NCBI GenBank assembly: GCA_014380605.1
Contig: JACMJO010000530.1
Coordinates: 1 to 19,588 of the forward strand
Source: Fimbriimonadaceae bacterium
GTDB taxonomy: Bacteria > Armatimonadota > Fimbriimonadia > Fimbriimonadales > Fimbriimonadaceae
Length of the DNA stretch: 19,588 nucleotides
Reading direction: 5' to 3'
The stretch's first letter is position 1, and each line of letters opens with the position of its first letter. The position numbers and the translations under genes are program-made. This document shows positions 1-7,113 of this stretch, one piece after another. Under the pieces are notes generated by a model, which saw nothing but the letters and a program-made list of their open reading frames with translations, ran no database searches and was not told the DNA's origin.

Positions 1-1084
1 CCAGGGGAATGATCGGATTGGCGGCATAGTAAGCTGAACCCACCAGGCCCATCTCTTCGCCCGAAAAGCACATGAACAGAATGCTTCGCTTCGGCTTGAT
101 CGGATTGGTGGAGAACGCCTTTGCGGCGCCGATCACGGCAGTAGTTCCCGAGCCGTCATCGTCGGCCCCCCACCACGTAGTCGTGCCGTTCGTGCCCATG
201 TGATCGAGGTGCGAACCGATGCCGACGACCTCTTCCTTAAGAAGAGGATCGGACCCTTCGATAAGTCCGACAACGTTTGGCGCGCTCACATCCTCTTTCT
301 GGGACTTGACCAATATTTTCAGGTCCTTTGTGCCTTGGCTGATTTCCATGGCGTTCTCGGCAACGGTCTTCGACGCGAAGTTTGAGTATAACCCTTGGGA
401 CTTCATCAAGGCATCGGCAGATTCTCGTGAAATCGAACCAGAGGCTCTTCTTGCCCTAGGCTTGAAGTCGGCGAGTTTGCCTCGCGTTACTTCCCATGTC
501 GGCTCCCCAACCTTGTCAACCACGCTTAGCGTAAGTGCCGCTTCCGCTCGTGTCAGCTCTTGCCGCAGCCGAAAGTTGATCGGCGCTCCGTCGTTGAACA
601 GGATCACGATGCGACCCTTCACGGCTTCTGGATTGGGAACGGTGGCGTTGCCGTTTGCCCTTATAAAAGCAACTGGGGCCGTCAAGTCCACATCGCTTCC
701 ACTGGCGACCACGTTGAAGGACTTAGATGCGATTTTTCGCTCCGATCCATCTGCGTTGGCGATGAACGAAGAGATTGGATCGATCCGAAACCGGACATAG
801 GGAACGCCCTGGAAATAGGTTCCGTTGTCTCCGATCGGCTTGAGTCCGAACTCTTTGAATCTTGCGGCAACGTAATCGGCCGCCTTCTGAAATCCTGGCT
901 GCCCTGTCCCCCGGCCCATACACTCCGGCCCTGCCAGGTAGCCAAGCCAGCTCTTGGCATCGGACACGGTGATGGCGTCGAAGCCCTTCTTGAGGTCGTC
1001 AGGAAGCGGCTTAGCGCCTACAAATTGAGCTTGGGCGGCAAACGGCAGAGAGAGGATCGCGGCAAGAAAAAGGCTGCGCGACAT
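1..1084 (-). CDS. Secreted M28-family zinc aminopeptidase, 3' end beyond window
   Basis: Reading the minus strand from the ATG at 1084 gives 361 residues without a stop before the window edge, so the C-terminus is missing. The N-terminus (MSRSLFLAAILSLPFAAQAQ) is a typical Sec signal peptide with an AQA cleavage site, so export is expected. The M28 zinc-peptidase signatures are clear: HLDHMG at residues 292-297, GADDDGSG at 306-313 (bridging aspartate) and FSGEEMG at 340-346 (catalytic and metal glutamates). Residues about 130-165 resemble the PA-type insert seen in many secreted M28 enzymes. Known role of the family: removal of N-terminal amino acids from extracellular peptides using two zinc ions. 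An in-frame ATG at 1099 would add five residues; neither start has a clear ribosome site, and 1084 gives the cleaner signal peptide. It lies 87 bp downstream of a membrane-protein gene on the same strand and may share its transcript. Exact substrate cannot be told. Confidence 0.9.
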   Translation of the reverse strand, partial: MSRSLFLAAILSLPFAAQAQFVGAKPLPDDLKKGFDAITVSDAKSWLGYLAGPECMGRGTGQPGFQKAADYVAARFKEFGLKPIGDNGTYFQGVPYVRFRIDPISSFIANADGSERKIASKSFNVVASGSDVDLTAPVAFIRANGNATVPNPEAVKGRIVILFNDGAPINFRLRQELTRAEAALTLSVVDKVGEPTWEVTRGKLADFKPRARRASGSISRESADALMKSQGLYSNFASKTVAENAMEISQGTKDLKILVKSQKEDVSAPNVVGLIEGSDPLLKEEVVGIGSHLDHMGTNGTTTWWGADDDGSGTTAVIGAAKAFSTNPIKPKRSILFMCFSGEEMGLVGSAYYAANPIIPL

Positions 1085-1171
1085 GGGGATAACGGACATG
1101 GTAATGCTTACGTTCGACCTGACAGCTCTGGTTTCCTTCTGACTGCCAAATTGAACCTCGTTCGATGAATG

Positions 1172-2614
1172 CTAGGTGGCCAACGATGATGGTGCATTCC
1201 TCATTGCGAGTGCATTGGCGATGATGAATGCGACGAGGACGGTGGCGACAATGATCCCTGTGTGCTCGGCGCTTAGGAAGGCAGCGGCAAACGCGGCGCT
1301 TGGAATGGAAGCCATTAGACTTCGAGGTCCCAAAACAAAGGGGACGGAGAGGCACCCTGCAACAAGCGACACAATCACCCCCAACAACGGGCCAAGGTAG
1401 GACGCCAGTACGACCGATCCTCCCAATCCGAATGCAAACAAGGCCAATGCGAGGGCAATTTGGATTGGCTCTTTCCGTTCTTTGCTGGTTCCTATCACTA
1501 GCCAAGAGCCAAAGAGAAACACGGCGAGGCCCGCGGGCAACATGGCAAGCGTCTGCACGAAAGTTTCTCTGGCGACCGTATCCGATGGAAAGCTAACTGC
1601 AACCCGTTGGTTGGTCACAACATTGGCCAGGTTCCACGTGGGATTTGCACCCCCGGTGGTGGGCTGGAGGCTCCCTCGCATGAACTTGACTGGCCCGTTC
1701 GGGCGAACGTTCAGCGAAAACTGTTCGACAACCCTCCGCTGGGATCCCACGTCGTACTTCCACAACTTGGCTCCGACAACGCGATAGGTCACTTTCGCGG
1801 TCTTCGAGGCGCCCGGAGCCAGCGTCCCGGACCATTCGTAGTTGCCGCTTTCTCCGGGTTGCGAAATCTTATCGCTGTCGACCTGAATAGTAAGGCCGCT
1901 GATCGTTCCGGACTGAGGCAGAGGAAAGGAAAATCGGATATTCGCGGCCTCCTCGCTCGGATTCTTGAAAGTGTAAGAACCCTCGAAGCCGACGTCGTAG
2001 GCTCTGTCGCCGATCTGCTTGAAGTCAGCCGTGATTTCCGATTTCTGAAAAGGAACGGGATTTTCTTCCATTCGCTTTACCTGGCGGGTCAGAAAGTAGA
2101 GATTGCCTCGCTTTTCAAGCTTGTCGGTTTGATCCAGCACATTGGTCGCGCTGGACTCGGGGAGGTATGGCGCGAGCGCTTGGACCCCCTCGGTCTCCAG
2201 CCTTTTGCCGATCTCCGGTGGAAGGTTAATGTTCTTGACAAATGTCCTCTCGCGAATCGCGGCGGCAATCGGGCCCGATTGGTAAACCGCCGGTGCGTCA
2301 GAAGTCGGATTGACGACTGCTTCCGCCGCGTCGCGCCATCGCATGGCTTCTACCGCCACCGGTCGAGTCTGCTTAAGCGCCGCCCAGCAAACCAAGAAGG
2401 TGATTCCCACCAGGGCCATTCCCGTCAGCTTGGAAACGCCTTTCCTCAGGAGGGGCAGGCTTTGATTGGTCGACTCTCGATTCTGGAAGTATCCAATGAC
2501 GATCGCAATCAATGCGAGGCCCAGGAGGATGGAGAGGGGCAAAGCAAGGCGAACAATAAGGTTCAAGAATCCGGCAAGCGCGTCTTGAATCGCGCGAACA
2601 TAGGCTCCCGACAT
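1172..2614 (-). CDS. Polytopic membrane protein with large extracytoplasmic domain, unknown function
   Basis: I do not recognise the family. The 480-residue protein has two hydrophobic helices near the N-terminus (about residues 19-43 and 64-80), then roughly 260 polar residues, then about five hydrophobic segments from 346 to the end. The middle domain is rich in beta-type patterns (around 205-335, for example SYTFKNPSEEAANIRFSFPL and a later TLAPGASKTAKVTYRV stretch), like a beta-sandwich placed outside the membrane. This two-helix / soluble domain / C-terminal helix-bundle layout recalls CreD-like inner-membrane proteins, but I see no motif that confirms it. No Shine-Dalgarno sequence precedes the ATG at 2614. 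The gene sits between a secreted hypothetical and a secreted peptidase on the same strand, which fits an envelope role. Existence as a gene is secure from length and composition; function is open. Confidence 0.8.
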   Translation of the reverse strand: MSGAYVRAIQDALAGFLNLIVRLALPLSILLGLALIAIVIGYFQNRESTNQSLPLLRKGVSKLTGMALVGITFLVCWAALKQTRPVAVEAMRWRDAAEAVVNPTSDAPAVYQSGPIAAAIRERTFVKNINLPPEIGKRLETEGVQALAPYLPESSATNVLDQTDKLEKRGNLYFLTRQVKRMEENPVPFQKSEITADFKQIGDRAYDVGFEGSYTFKNPSEEAANIRFSFPLPQSGTISGLTIQVDSDKISQPGESGNYEWSGTLAPGASKTAKVTYRVVGAKLWKYDVGSQRRVVEQFSLNVRPNGPVKFMRGSLQPTTGGANPTWNLANVVTNQRVAVSFPSDTVARETFVQTLAMLPAGLAVFLFGSWLVIGTSKERKEPIQIALALALFAFGLGGSVVLASYLGPLLGVIVSLVAGCLSVPFVLGPRSLMASIPSAAFAAAFLSAEHTGIIVATVLVAFIIANALAMRNAPSSLAT

Positions 2615-2727
2615 GCGATAGGGACGTTTGAGGCCGAGGGTTCGCTACGTCTTAACTGGGGCTTTCTTTTTTCGATGTCGTCTCATGCATTCTCGCTGAA
2701 CTCTGTGGATTTGAGGTCAACGAATTT

Positions 2728-3342
2728 TCACGGGCAACTCTTGCGGTACGCGTACTCCCGCTCTTCAGATGTGATGGGATAGGGTTCGCGCGTTTTGGGA
2801 AGCATATCGAAGGAAGCCCCATTACTCTCCAGTGCGACACCATCCTCCCAAGGCATGTATTCGGATACCTTGCCATCGGGAAAAATGAACAAGCAATAAG
2901 AAGAGTGAACGTTTGAATGGTAGCAAGCCAGCGGAACCTGGCTCCTAAGGTCGGCGAGAGCCTTCTTTGGTAATGATCCGACGACCTTGCCCTTGCCTGC
3001 CCACAGCCACAGCGGCCCTGGTTTGCCAATCCGCGCCTCAGTTCCTTTTTCGATGAAAATCATCCAATCCTTGCGTATCTTCCCATTTAGCTTTGTGACT
3101 CGTGAAATCCTCCATCGGTTTGCGCCCGGCGAGGTCGTGTAGTAGTACCGTTCAGTCGAGCTTCCTGCTCGGAACAAGATGTACGTGCCTCCGAACTGTC
3201 CTGTGTAACCGTGCTTCCAAAGGCCGGAGTTTTTGATATCCCCAAACACGGAGCGTGCCTTGCCAAGTCGTTGAGCCCATGCTTCTTCGTTCTGCGTGGA
3301 AGCCTGCGAGACAAGGACCGAAGTCAAAATCGCCAAGAACAT
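2728..3342 (-). CDS. Small secreted hypothetical protein
   Basis: A 204-residue protein of unknown family. The start is tightly bounded: an in-frame TGA lies two codons upstream of the ATG at 3342. The N-terminus (MFLAILTSVLVSQASTQ) looks like a short signal peptide, though it lacks the usual positive charge before the hydrophobic core. The mature part is rich in Trp, Tyr, Lys and Gly, with two cysteines near residue 140-150 (ACYHSN and SYCLF) and one at the C-terminus (RKSCP). No catalytic motif is visible. It is followed, after 113 bp, by the polytopic membrane protein on the same strand. There is no ribosome site of standard form. It could be a lineage-specific envelope or extracellular protein. 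Confidence 0.6.
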   Translation of the reverse strand: MFLAILTSVLVSQASTQNEEAWAQRLGKARSVFGDIKNSGLWKHGYTGQFGGTYILFRAGSSTERYYYTTSPGANRWRISRVTKLNGKIRKDWMIFIEKGTEARIGKPGPLWLWAGKGKVVGSLPKKALADLRSQVPLACYHSNVHSSYCLFIFPDGKVSEYMPWEDGVALESNGASFDMLPKTREPYPITSEEREYAYRKSCP

Positions 3343-3448
3343 ACTTCAAAAGACGTTGAATCCCTAGGCGTGTTTCTTCACATGGAATGGGAGTAGCAAG
3401 AATTCTTCCAACTCGATTGACCCGTGCCATTCGTCAACGACTGTGCGG

Positions 3449-4573
3449 CTACTTTTTGGAAGCGACAACCTTTCGCGCTTTTTGCTTCACTGCACTTGCG
3501 ATATATTCCTTCCTCGATTCTGCGGCCTTCAGCACCACCGCCTTCGACGACAGATATGGATGACCGACCTTCTCGAAAATATCTCTCAGATACTTTCCGG
3601 TATGGCTTTTTATGTTTTGCGCTAAGGATTCAGGTGTTCCAAATCCCACCACTTCGCCGCCGCCATTGCCTCCCTCCGGACCCATGTCGATGAGCCAGTC
3701 TGCAGTTTTGATAACGTCGAGGTTGTGTTCGATCACCACAACCGTGTTGCCCTGCTCGACAAGCTTGTGAAGGACCGCAAGGAGTCGCTTAACGTCTTCA
3801 AAATGCAACCCCGTGGTGGGCTCATCGAGGATGTAAATGGTGCGACCGGTAGAACGTTTGCTTAGCTCAGCGGCAAGTTTGATTCGTTGAGCCTCGCCGC
3901 CCGACAATGTGGTGGCAGGTTGGCCCATTCGGACGTATCCCAGTCCAACTTGCTCTAGAGTCTCAAGCTTCCGATAGATCTTGGGGATCGGCTTGAAGAA
4001 CTCGGAAGCTTCCTCAAGGGTCATCGCGAGGATTTCGCTGATATTCTTACTCTTGTATTTGACCTCAAGCGTCTCGCGGTTATAGCGCTTGCCCTTGCAG
4101 ACCTCGCATGGCACGTACACATCGGGCAAGAAGTGCATTTCGATCTTAATAATTCCGTCGCCCTTGCAAGCCTCACACCGCCCGCCCTTCACGTTAAAGC
4201 TGAACCGACCGTTCTTGTAGCCCCTGATCTTGGCATCGGGAGTCAAAGCGAACAGCTCGCGGATCATGTCGAACGTGCCCGTATAGGTGGCGGGATTGGA
4301 TCGCGGCGTACGGCCGATCGGCGATTGGTCGATGTCGATGACTTTGTCGAAGACGTCTAATCCTTCGATCGCATCGTGAGGAGACCAGACGGTGCGGGTA
4401 CCGTGCATCTCGAACATGAGTCGGGGAAACAGCGTGTCCTGGATCAGGGTGGACTTGCCACTTCCTGAAACTCCGGTCACGCAGGTGAACAGGCCGACCG
4501 GAATGGCCACATTGACGTTCTTCAGGTTGTGCCCGCAAGCACCACGCAGGACGATCCAGCCGGACGAAGACAT
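3449..4573 (-). CDS. uvrA: UvrA C-terminal half as a free-standing protein (split excinuclease ABC subunit A)
   Basis: The 374 residues match only the second ABC half of UvrA, the damage-recognition ATPase of nucleotide excision repair. Visible parts in order: ligand-binding start LRGACGHNLKNV (9-20), Walker A GVSGSGKST (34-42), the second zinc finger with Cys133, Cys136, Cys156 and Cys159, ABC signature LSGGEAQRI (223-231), Walker B TIYILDEPTTGLH (245-257) and the H-loop VIEHN (280-284). Full-length UvrA is about 940 residues with both halves in one chain; here the N-terminal half is a separate gene at 8407-10251. The start is natural, a few residues before the homology begins, with no upstream UvrA-like coding. 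A lysine-rich tail follows the conserved end (FEKVGHPY, 333-340) for some 34 residues. All motifs are intact, so this is not a decayed fragment. It presumably pairs with the N-half; that pairing is inference. Confidence 0.95.
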   Translation of the reverse strand: MSSSGWIVLRGACGHNLKNVNVAIPVGLFTCVTGVSGSGKSTLIQDTLFPRLMFEMHGTRTVWSPHDAIEGLDVFDKVIDIDQSPIGRTPRSNPATYTGTFDMIRELFALTPDAKIRGYKNGRFSFNVKGGRCEACKGDGIIKIEMHFLPDVYVPCEVCKGKRYNRETLEVKYKSKNISEILAMTLEEASEFFKPIPKIYRKLETLEQVGLGYVRMGQPATTLSGGEAQRIKLAAELSKRSTGRTIYILDEPTTGLHFEDVKRLLAVLHKLVEQGNTVVVIEHNLDVIKTADWLIDMGPEGGNGGGEVVGFGTPESLAQNIKSHTGKYLRDIFEKVGHPYLSSKAVVLKAAESRKEYIASAVKQKARKVVASKK

Positions 4574-4582
4574 GTGGACACT

Positions 4583-4588
4583 AGTATA
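4583..4588 (-). promoter_or_regulatory. Candidate -10 element of the uvrA C-half gene
   Basis: On the minus strand TATACT (one mismatch to TATAAT) ends 9 bases before the ATG at 4573. A start of transcription about 7 bases after it would leave only 2-3 untranslated bases, so the message would be nearly leaderless; consistent with this, no Shine-Dalgarno sequence is present. No good -35 hexamer is seen at 16-18 bp. It would give the C-half its own transcription, separate from the N-half gene. Confidence 0.4.
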
Positions 4589-4713
4589 TCTTATTGACTG
4601 GATAGGACGAGTCGAAACTGTTTTTTTGTCCTAAGCAATGTCTTCCCTCGGGGAACCTTTCTACGGTTGAGGTTCTTCTCTTATGCGATTCAGAATTGGA
4701 GTAGAAGAAAACC

Positions 4714-5394
4714 ATGTGCCTCTGGAAAACGATTTTGGGAATGGCGATGATAGGGTCGATGGCGGCTGGATGCGTCACAACACCGGCTGAAGCCAGCCAG
4801 TCTCCGATCAAAGACGCGATGGTCCCCAAAACCGCCAAGGCGTTGATACTTGGCGGCGGCTGCTTCTGGTGTGTCGAGGCGATCATTGAAGATCTCAAAG
4901 GCGTCTACGCCGTCGAGAGCGGCTATGCCGGGGGGGAGTCGAAGAACCCAACATACAACGACGTTGTTTCTGGCGGCACCGGACATGCAGAAGTTGTGAA
5001 AGTCTTCTATGATCCCGCAAAGATATCTGCCGCCGACATCCTCCGGGTCTTCTTCACAACCCACGACCCCACGACGCTGAATCGCCAGGGACCAGACTCT
5101 GGAACCCAGTATCGCTCCGTCGTTTTCTTCTCAAACGCTCAAGAGAAGGCTCTAGCCGAGAAGGCCAAGGCTGAAATGAAGAGTGTCTATAAAGATCCGG
5201 TTGTAACGACGATTGAACCGTTAAAGAACTATTCCCGTGCCGAGGAATACCACCAAAATTACTTTGCGAAATACGAAAAAGCAAGCGTTGCCGAAAGATC
5301 AAAGATGAATGCTGGCTACTGTGCCGCGATCATCGAACCCAAGGTTCGCAAGTTCCGCGAGAAATACCTGGCTAAGCTCAAGCGGGGTTCTTAA
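4714..5394 (+). CDS. msrA: Peptide-methionine (S)-S-oxide reductase MsrA, lipoprotein-type
   Basis: MsrA reduces the S-epimer of methionine sulfoxide in damaged proteins. The 226-residue product carries the family signature GGCFWC at 48-53 (nucleophilic Cys50), the SGGTGHAEVV segment, YHQNYF and a late AGYCA cysteine likely to act in disulfide recycling. The first 20 residues (MCLWKTILGMAMIGSMAAGC) form a short hydrophobic signal ending in a lipobox-like AAGC, so the mature enzyme would be lipid-anchored on the outer face of the membrane; the lipobox lacks the usual Leu at -3, so this is probable, not certain. The gene is divergent from the uvrA C-half (140 bp between the starts) and convergent with the next gene, whose 3' end it overlaps by 17 bases. 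A GGAG lies 14 bases before the ATG, farther than usual. It is the only plus-strand gene between the two uvrA halves. Confidence 0.94.
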   Translation: MCLWKTILGMAMIGSMAAGCVTTPAEASQSPIKDAMVPKTAKALILGGGCFWCVEAIIEDLKGVYAVESGYAGGESKNPTYNDVVSGGTGHAEVVKVFYDPAKISAADILRVFFTTHDPTTLNRQGPDSGTQYRSVVFFSNAQEKALAEKAKAEMKSVYKDPVVTTIEPLKNYSRAEEYHQNYFAKYEKASVAERSKMNAGYCAAIIEPKVRKFREKYLAKLKRGS

Positions 5395-6175
5395 GCCCGA
5401 GCGAGTTCCCCAGCGCTTGCCAGTTCCACCGACTGATGACGGGATCTGAAGCTTGGATACTATCGAGTCCCAGAACCGCCTTTGTAATGCCCATCGCGAT
5501 AGGCGAACCAGGCTTGGTCCTCGGAAGGATGTCGGCGAGGCGATCGCTGATTGCGATCGCCCTCTCGGCCTTCCCAATTACCGCGAACTCTAAGCCGAAT
5601 ACGTCCAACGAAAAACGGGAGGCAAATGTTGGAGATATCTGGCTTGTTCCGGCCAACTGCATGCAGAGACTGGAATAGATAAGCACATGAGTCACCCCTT
5701 CAAGGCTCTCAAATAGGCCGATCTCATGCGGCTCGACACCTCGCAAAACCAACTCCGCAATGCAGAACGGAAGCTCATCGGAGTCCATCGCAACTTCGTG
5801 ATGGCCAAGGCCATGGATCGGCTGGACGATTCGCGATCCGCGAACGTTCTTGATGCTCGCATCTGAAAGCAGATTCCCCGCAAAGCAAGTCTTGAAACAT
5901 TCGCTCACAGCGCGACTTTGGAGAGGCGAATTCAAAACCCTAAACTTGTCGCCTTGCTGTCTCATATGCCTTTCCACCTGAATCGAGAGTTCACGCCTAC
6001 CGTCGTCAAAATCGACCGTTCCTGTGAAGACATAGGTGCCAGATGGCAGGGTCGCCAAGCTTAAGAGTTGCGAGTACTCAATGAATCTGGCGGTCCTGTC
6101 TAACCCCGGATATCCCTGTGAGATTGTGGCCATCGCCTCTTCGATTGCGAGCGAGTCACCGACGAAGTAGACCAT
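5378..6175 (-). CDS. Degenerate paralogue of the adjacent ATP-grasp-like protein
   Basis: A 265-residue soluble protein that aligns with the product of the gene just upstream. Both begin M-[IV]-Y-F, both have a [PS]G-[AT]-Y-[IV]-F block at about 45-50 and FRVL at exactly 78-81, and the central IAELVLRG segment here mirrors IAGLVLAG there. The metal-binding C-terminal block of the neighbour (EINDNP) is missing; around the matching place this protein has IQASDPVI. The likely nucleotide-site residues of the neighbour (IRIED, IVIEF) are also not kept. It therefore looks like a non-catalytic partner or a diverging duplicate rather than an ATP-grasp enzyme. Its ATG shares one base with the upstream stop (TGATG), so the two are probably translated together. 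No frameshift or internal stop is present, which argues that it is maintained. The 3' end overlaps msrA on the opposite strand by 17 bases. Confidence 0.75.
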   Translation of the reverse strand: MVYFVGDSLAIEEAMATISQGYPGLDRTARFIEYSQLLSLATLPSGTYVFTGTVDFDDGRRELSIQVERHMRQQGDKFRVLNSPLQSRAVSECFKTCFAGNLLSDASIKNVRGSRIVQPIHGLGHHEVAMDSDELPFCIAELVLRGVEPHEIGLFESLEGVTHVLIYSSLCMQLAGTSQISPTFASRFSLDVFGLEFAVIGKAERAIAISDRLADILPRTKPGSPIAMGITKAVLGLDSIQASDPVISRWNWQALGNSLGLKNPA

Positions 6176-7113
6176 CAGCCGTGCACAACCTGTTGAATGT
6201 CGACAAGATCAAGCGCGAGGGGCAACGAGTCCGCAGATGGCAGGTCGGCGTCCAGCAATTCGAACGCTCTCATGAACCCTTCACCCTTGTTGATCTTTGA
6301 AACTCGCCTGGGATTCCTTCCCACAAACATGGGATTGTCATTGATCTCCCAAACTTGAATCATGCCCTGCGCGAAGCTGTAGTCCACCCTCCCGTAGTCA
6401 ATCCCTGCCTTCTCGAAAAGCGGCATTAAGATATCCGCGTGTGGATTCTCATGGTAAAAATTGTCTGAGGCTATGACCAACTCTGGGGTTCTGATCGTGG
6501 ACTCGCGCTTGCCGAGCCACGAGCTTGAGTGGAGGATGTGCTGGCAGACGATCTGAGCACCCACACAGAATGATCCGTACTTCCTGTAGAGGCCATCCTC
6601 TCCTTGAGTTTCAACAAACTCGATGACGATGATCTGCTCCTTTTTGAACCCAGCCAAAACCAACCCGGCGATCGATTGCACCACCTCTTCCCATGAGGAG
6701 ATCAAGTCGGTTCGGGGCCCCATGTGGTCGTCTTCGATGCGGATAAACACGGGGTATCGAAGCGAGCCTGGATTCAAGTTCTCCAAGGAGTGGACTCGAT
6801 AGTCGTTAATCCCGTCCTTGGTCAACCTTTGGAGAAGTTCAAGTCGTCCCAACTGCCGTTCTGGGTCTCCGAGAACGCGGAACCCAGGACCCGCATTCAG
6901 GATTCTGCGTCTGATTGCTCCCGCAAGCCGACGCTGATAGGGATTCATTCGATCGCGATCGGTGAAAATGTAAGCTCCGGGTGGAGCAACGCCCCTTTGA
7001 AGCAACTGCTGGTAGGTCATCTCGACCAACCGCCGACCATAAGACCGGTCGTACCGAGAGATGAACAGATCGATGTGGCCTGCTCCTTCGGGCAGGGTCA
7101 GGAAGTAGATCAA
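6175..7113 (-). CDS. ATP-grasp-fold protein, substrate unknown
   Basis: The 312 residues show a weak but consistent ATP-grasp pattern: PVFIRIED at 121-128 (basic residue in the first nucleotide-binding strand), IVIEFV at 162-167 (adenine-binding hinge type), then AGIDYGRVDYSF at 236-247 and VWEINDNP at 254-261, the usual metal-binding Glu and Asn. ATP-grasp enzymes join a carboxylate to an amine or thiol through an acyl-phosphate; which substrate is used here cannot be read from the sequence. The start is a TTG directly after the TGA of the symporter gene (no spacer), supported by N-terminal similarity to the following paralogue and by the absence of another Met before residue 32. The stop overlaps the next start by one base. 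The gene is thus tightly coupled to a membrane transporter and to its own degenerate copy, hinting at a shared pathway for an imported compound. Confidence 0.75.
   Translation of the reverse strand: MIYFLTLPEGAGHIDLFISRYDRSYGRRLVEMTYQQLLQRGVAPPGAYIFTDRDRMNPYQRRLAGAIRRRILNAGPGFRVLGDPERQLGRLELLQRLTKDGINDYRVHSLENLNPGSLRYPVFIRIEDDHMGPRTDLISSWEEVVQSIAGLVLAGFKKEQIIVIEFVETQGEDGLYRKYGSFCVGAQIVCQHILHSSSWLGKRESTIRTPELVIASDNFYHENPHADILMPLFEKAGIDYGRVDYSFAQGMIQVWEINDNPMFVGRNPRRVSKINKGEGFMRAFELLDADLPSADSLPLALDLVDIQQVVHG

Noticed and set aside
1607..2782. Long plus-strand open frame of 391 codons
   Set aside because: It is wholly antisense to the membrane-protein gene and the end of the secreted hypothetical, has no recognisable domain and an Arg/Gly-rich shadow-type composition.
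3405..3420. AAGAATTCTT palindrome between the secreted hypothetical and the uvrA C-half
   Set aside because: A single 10-bp palindrome without a second copy or a suitable position relative to a promoter; it is best taken as chance.
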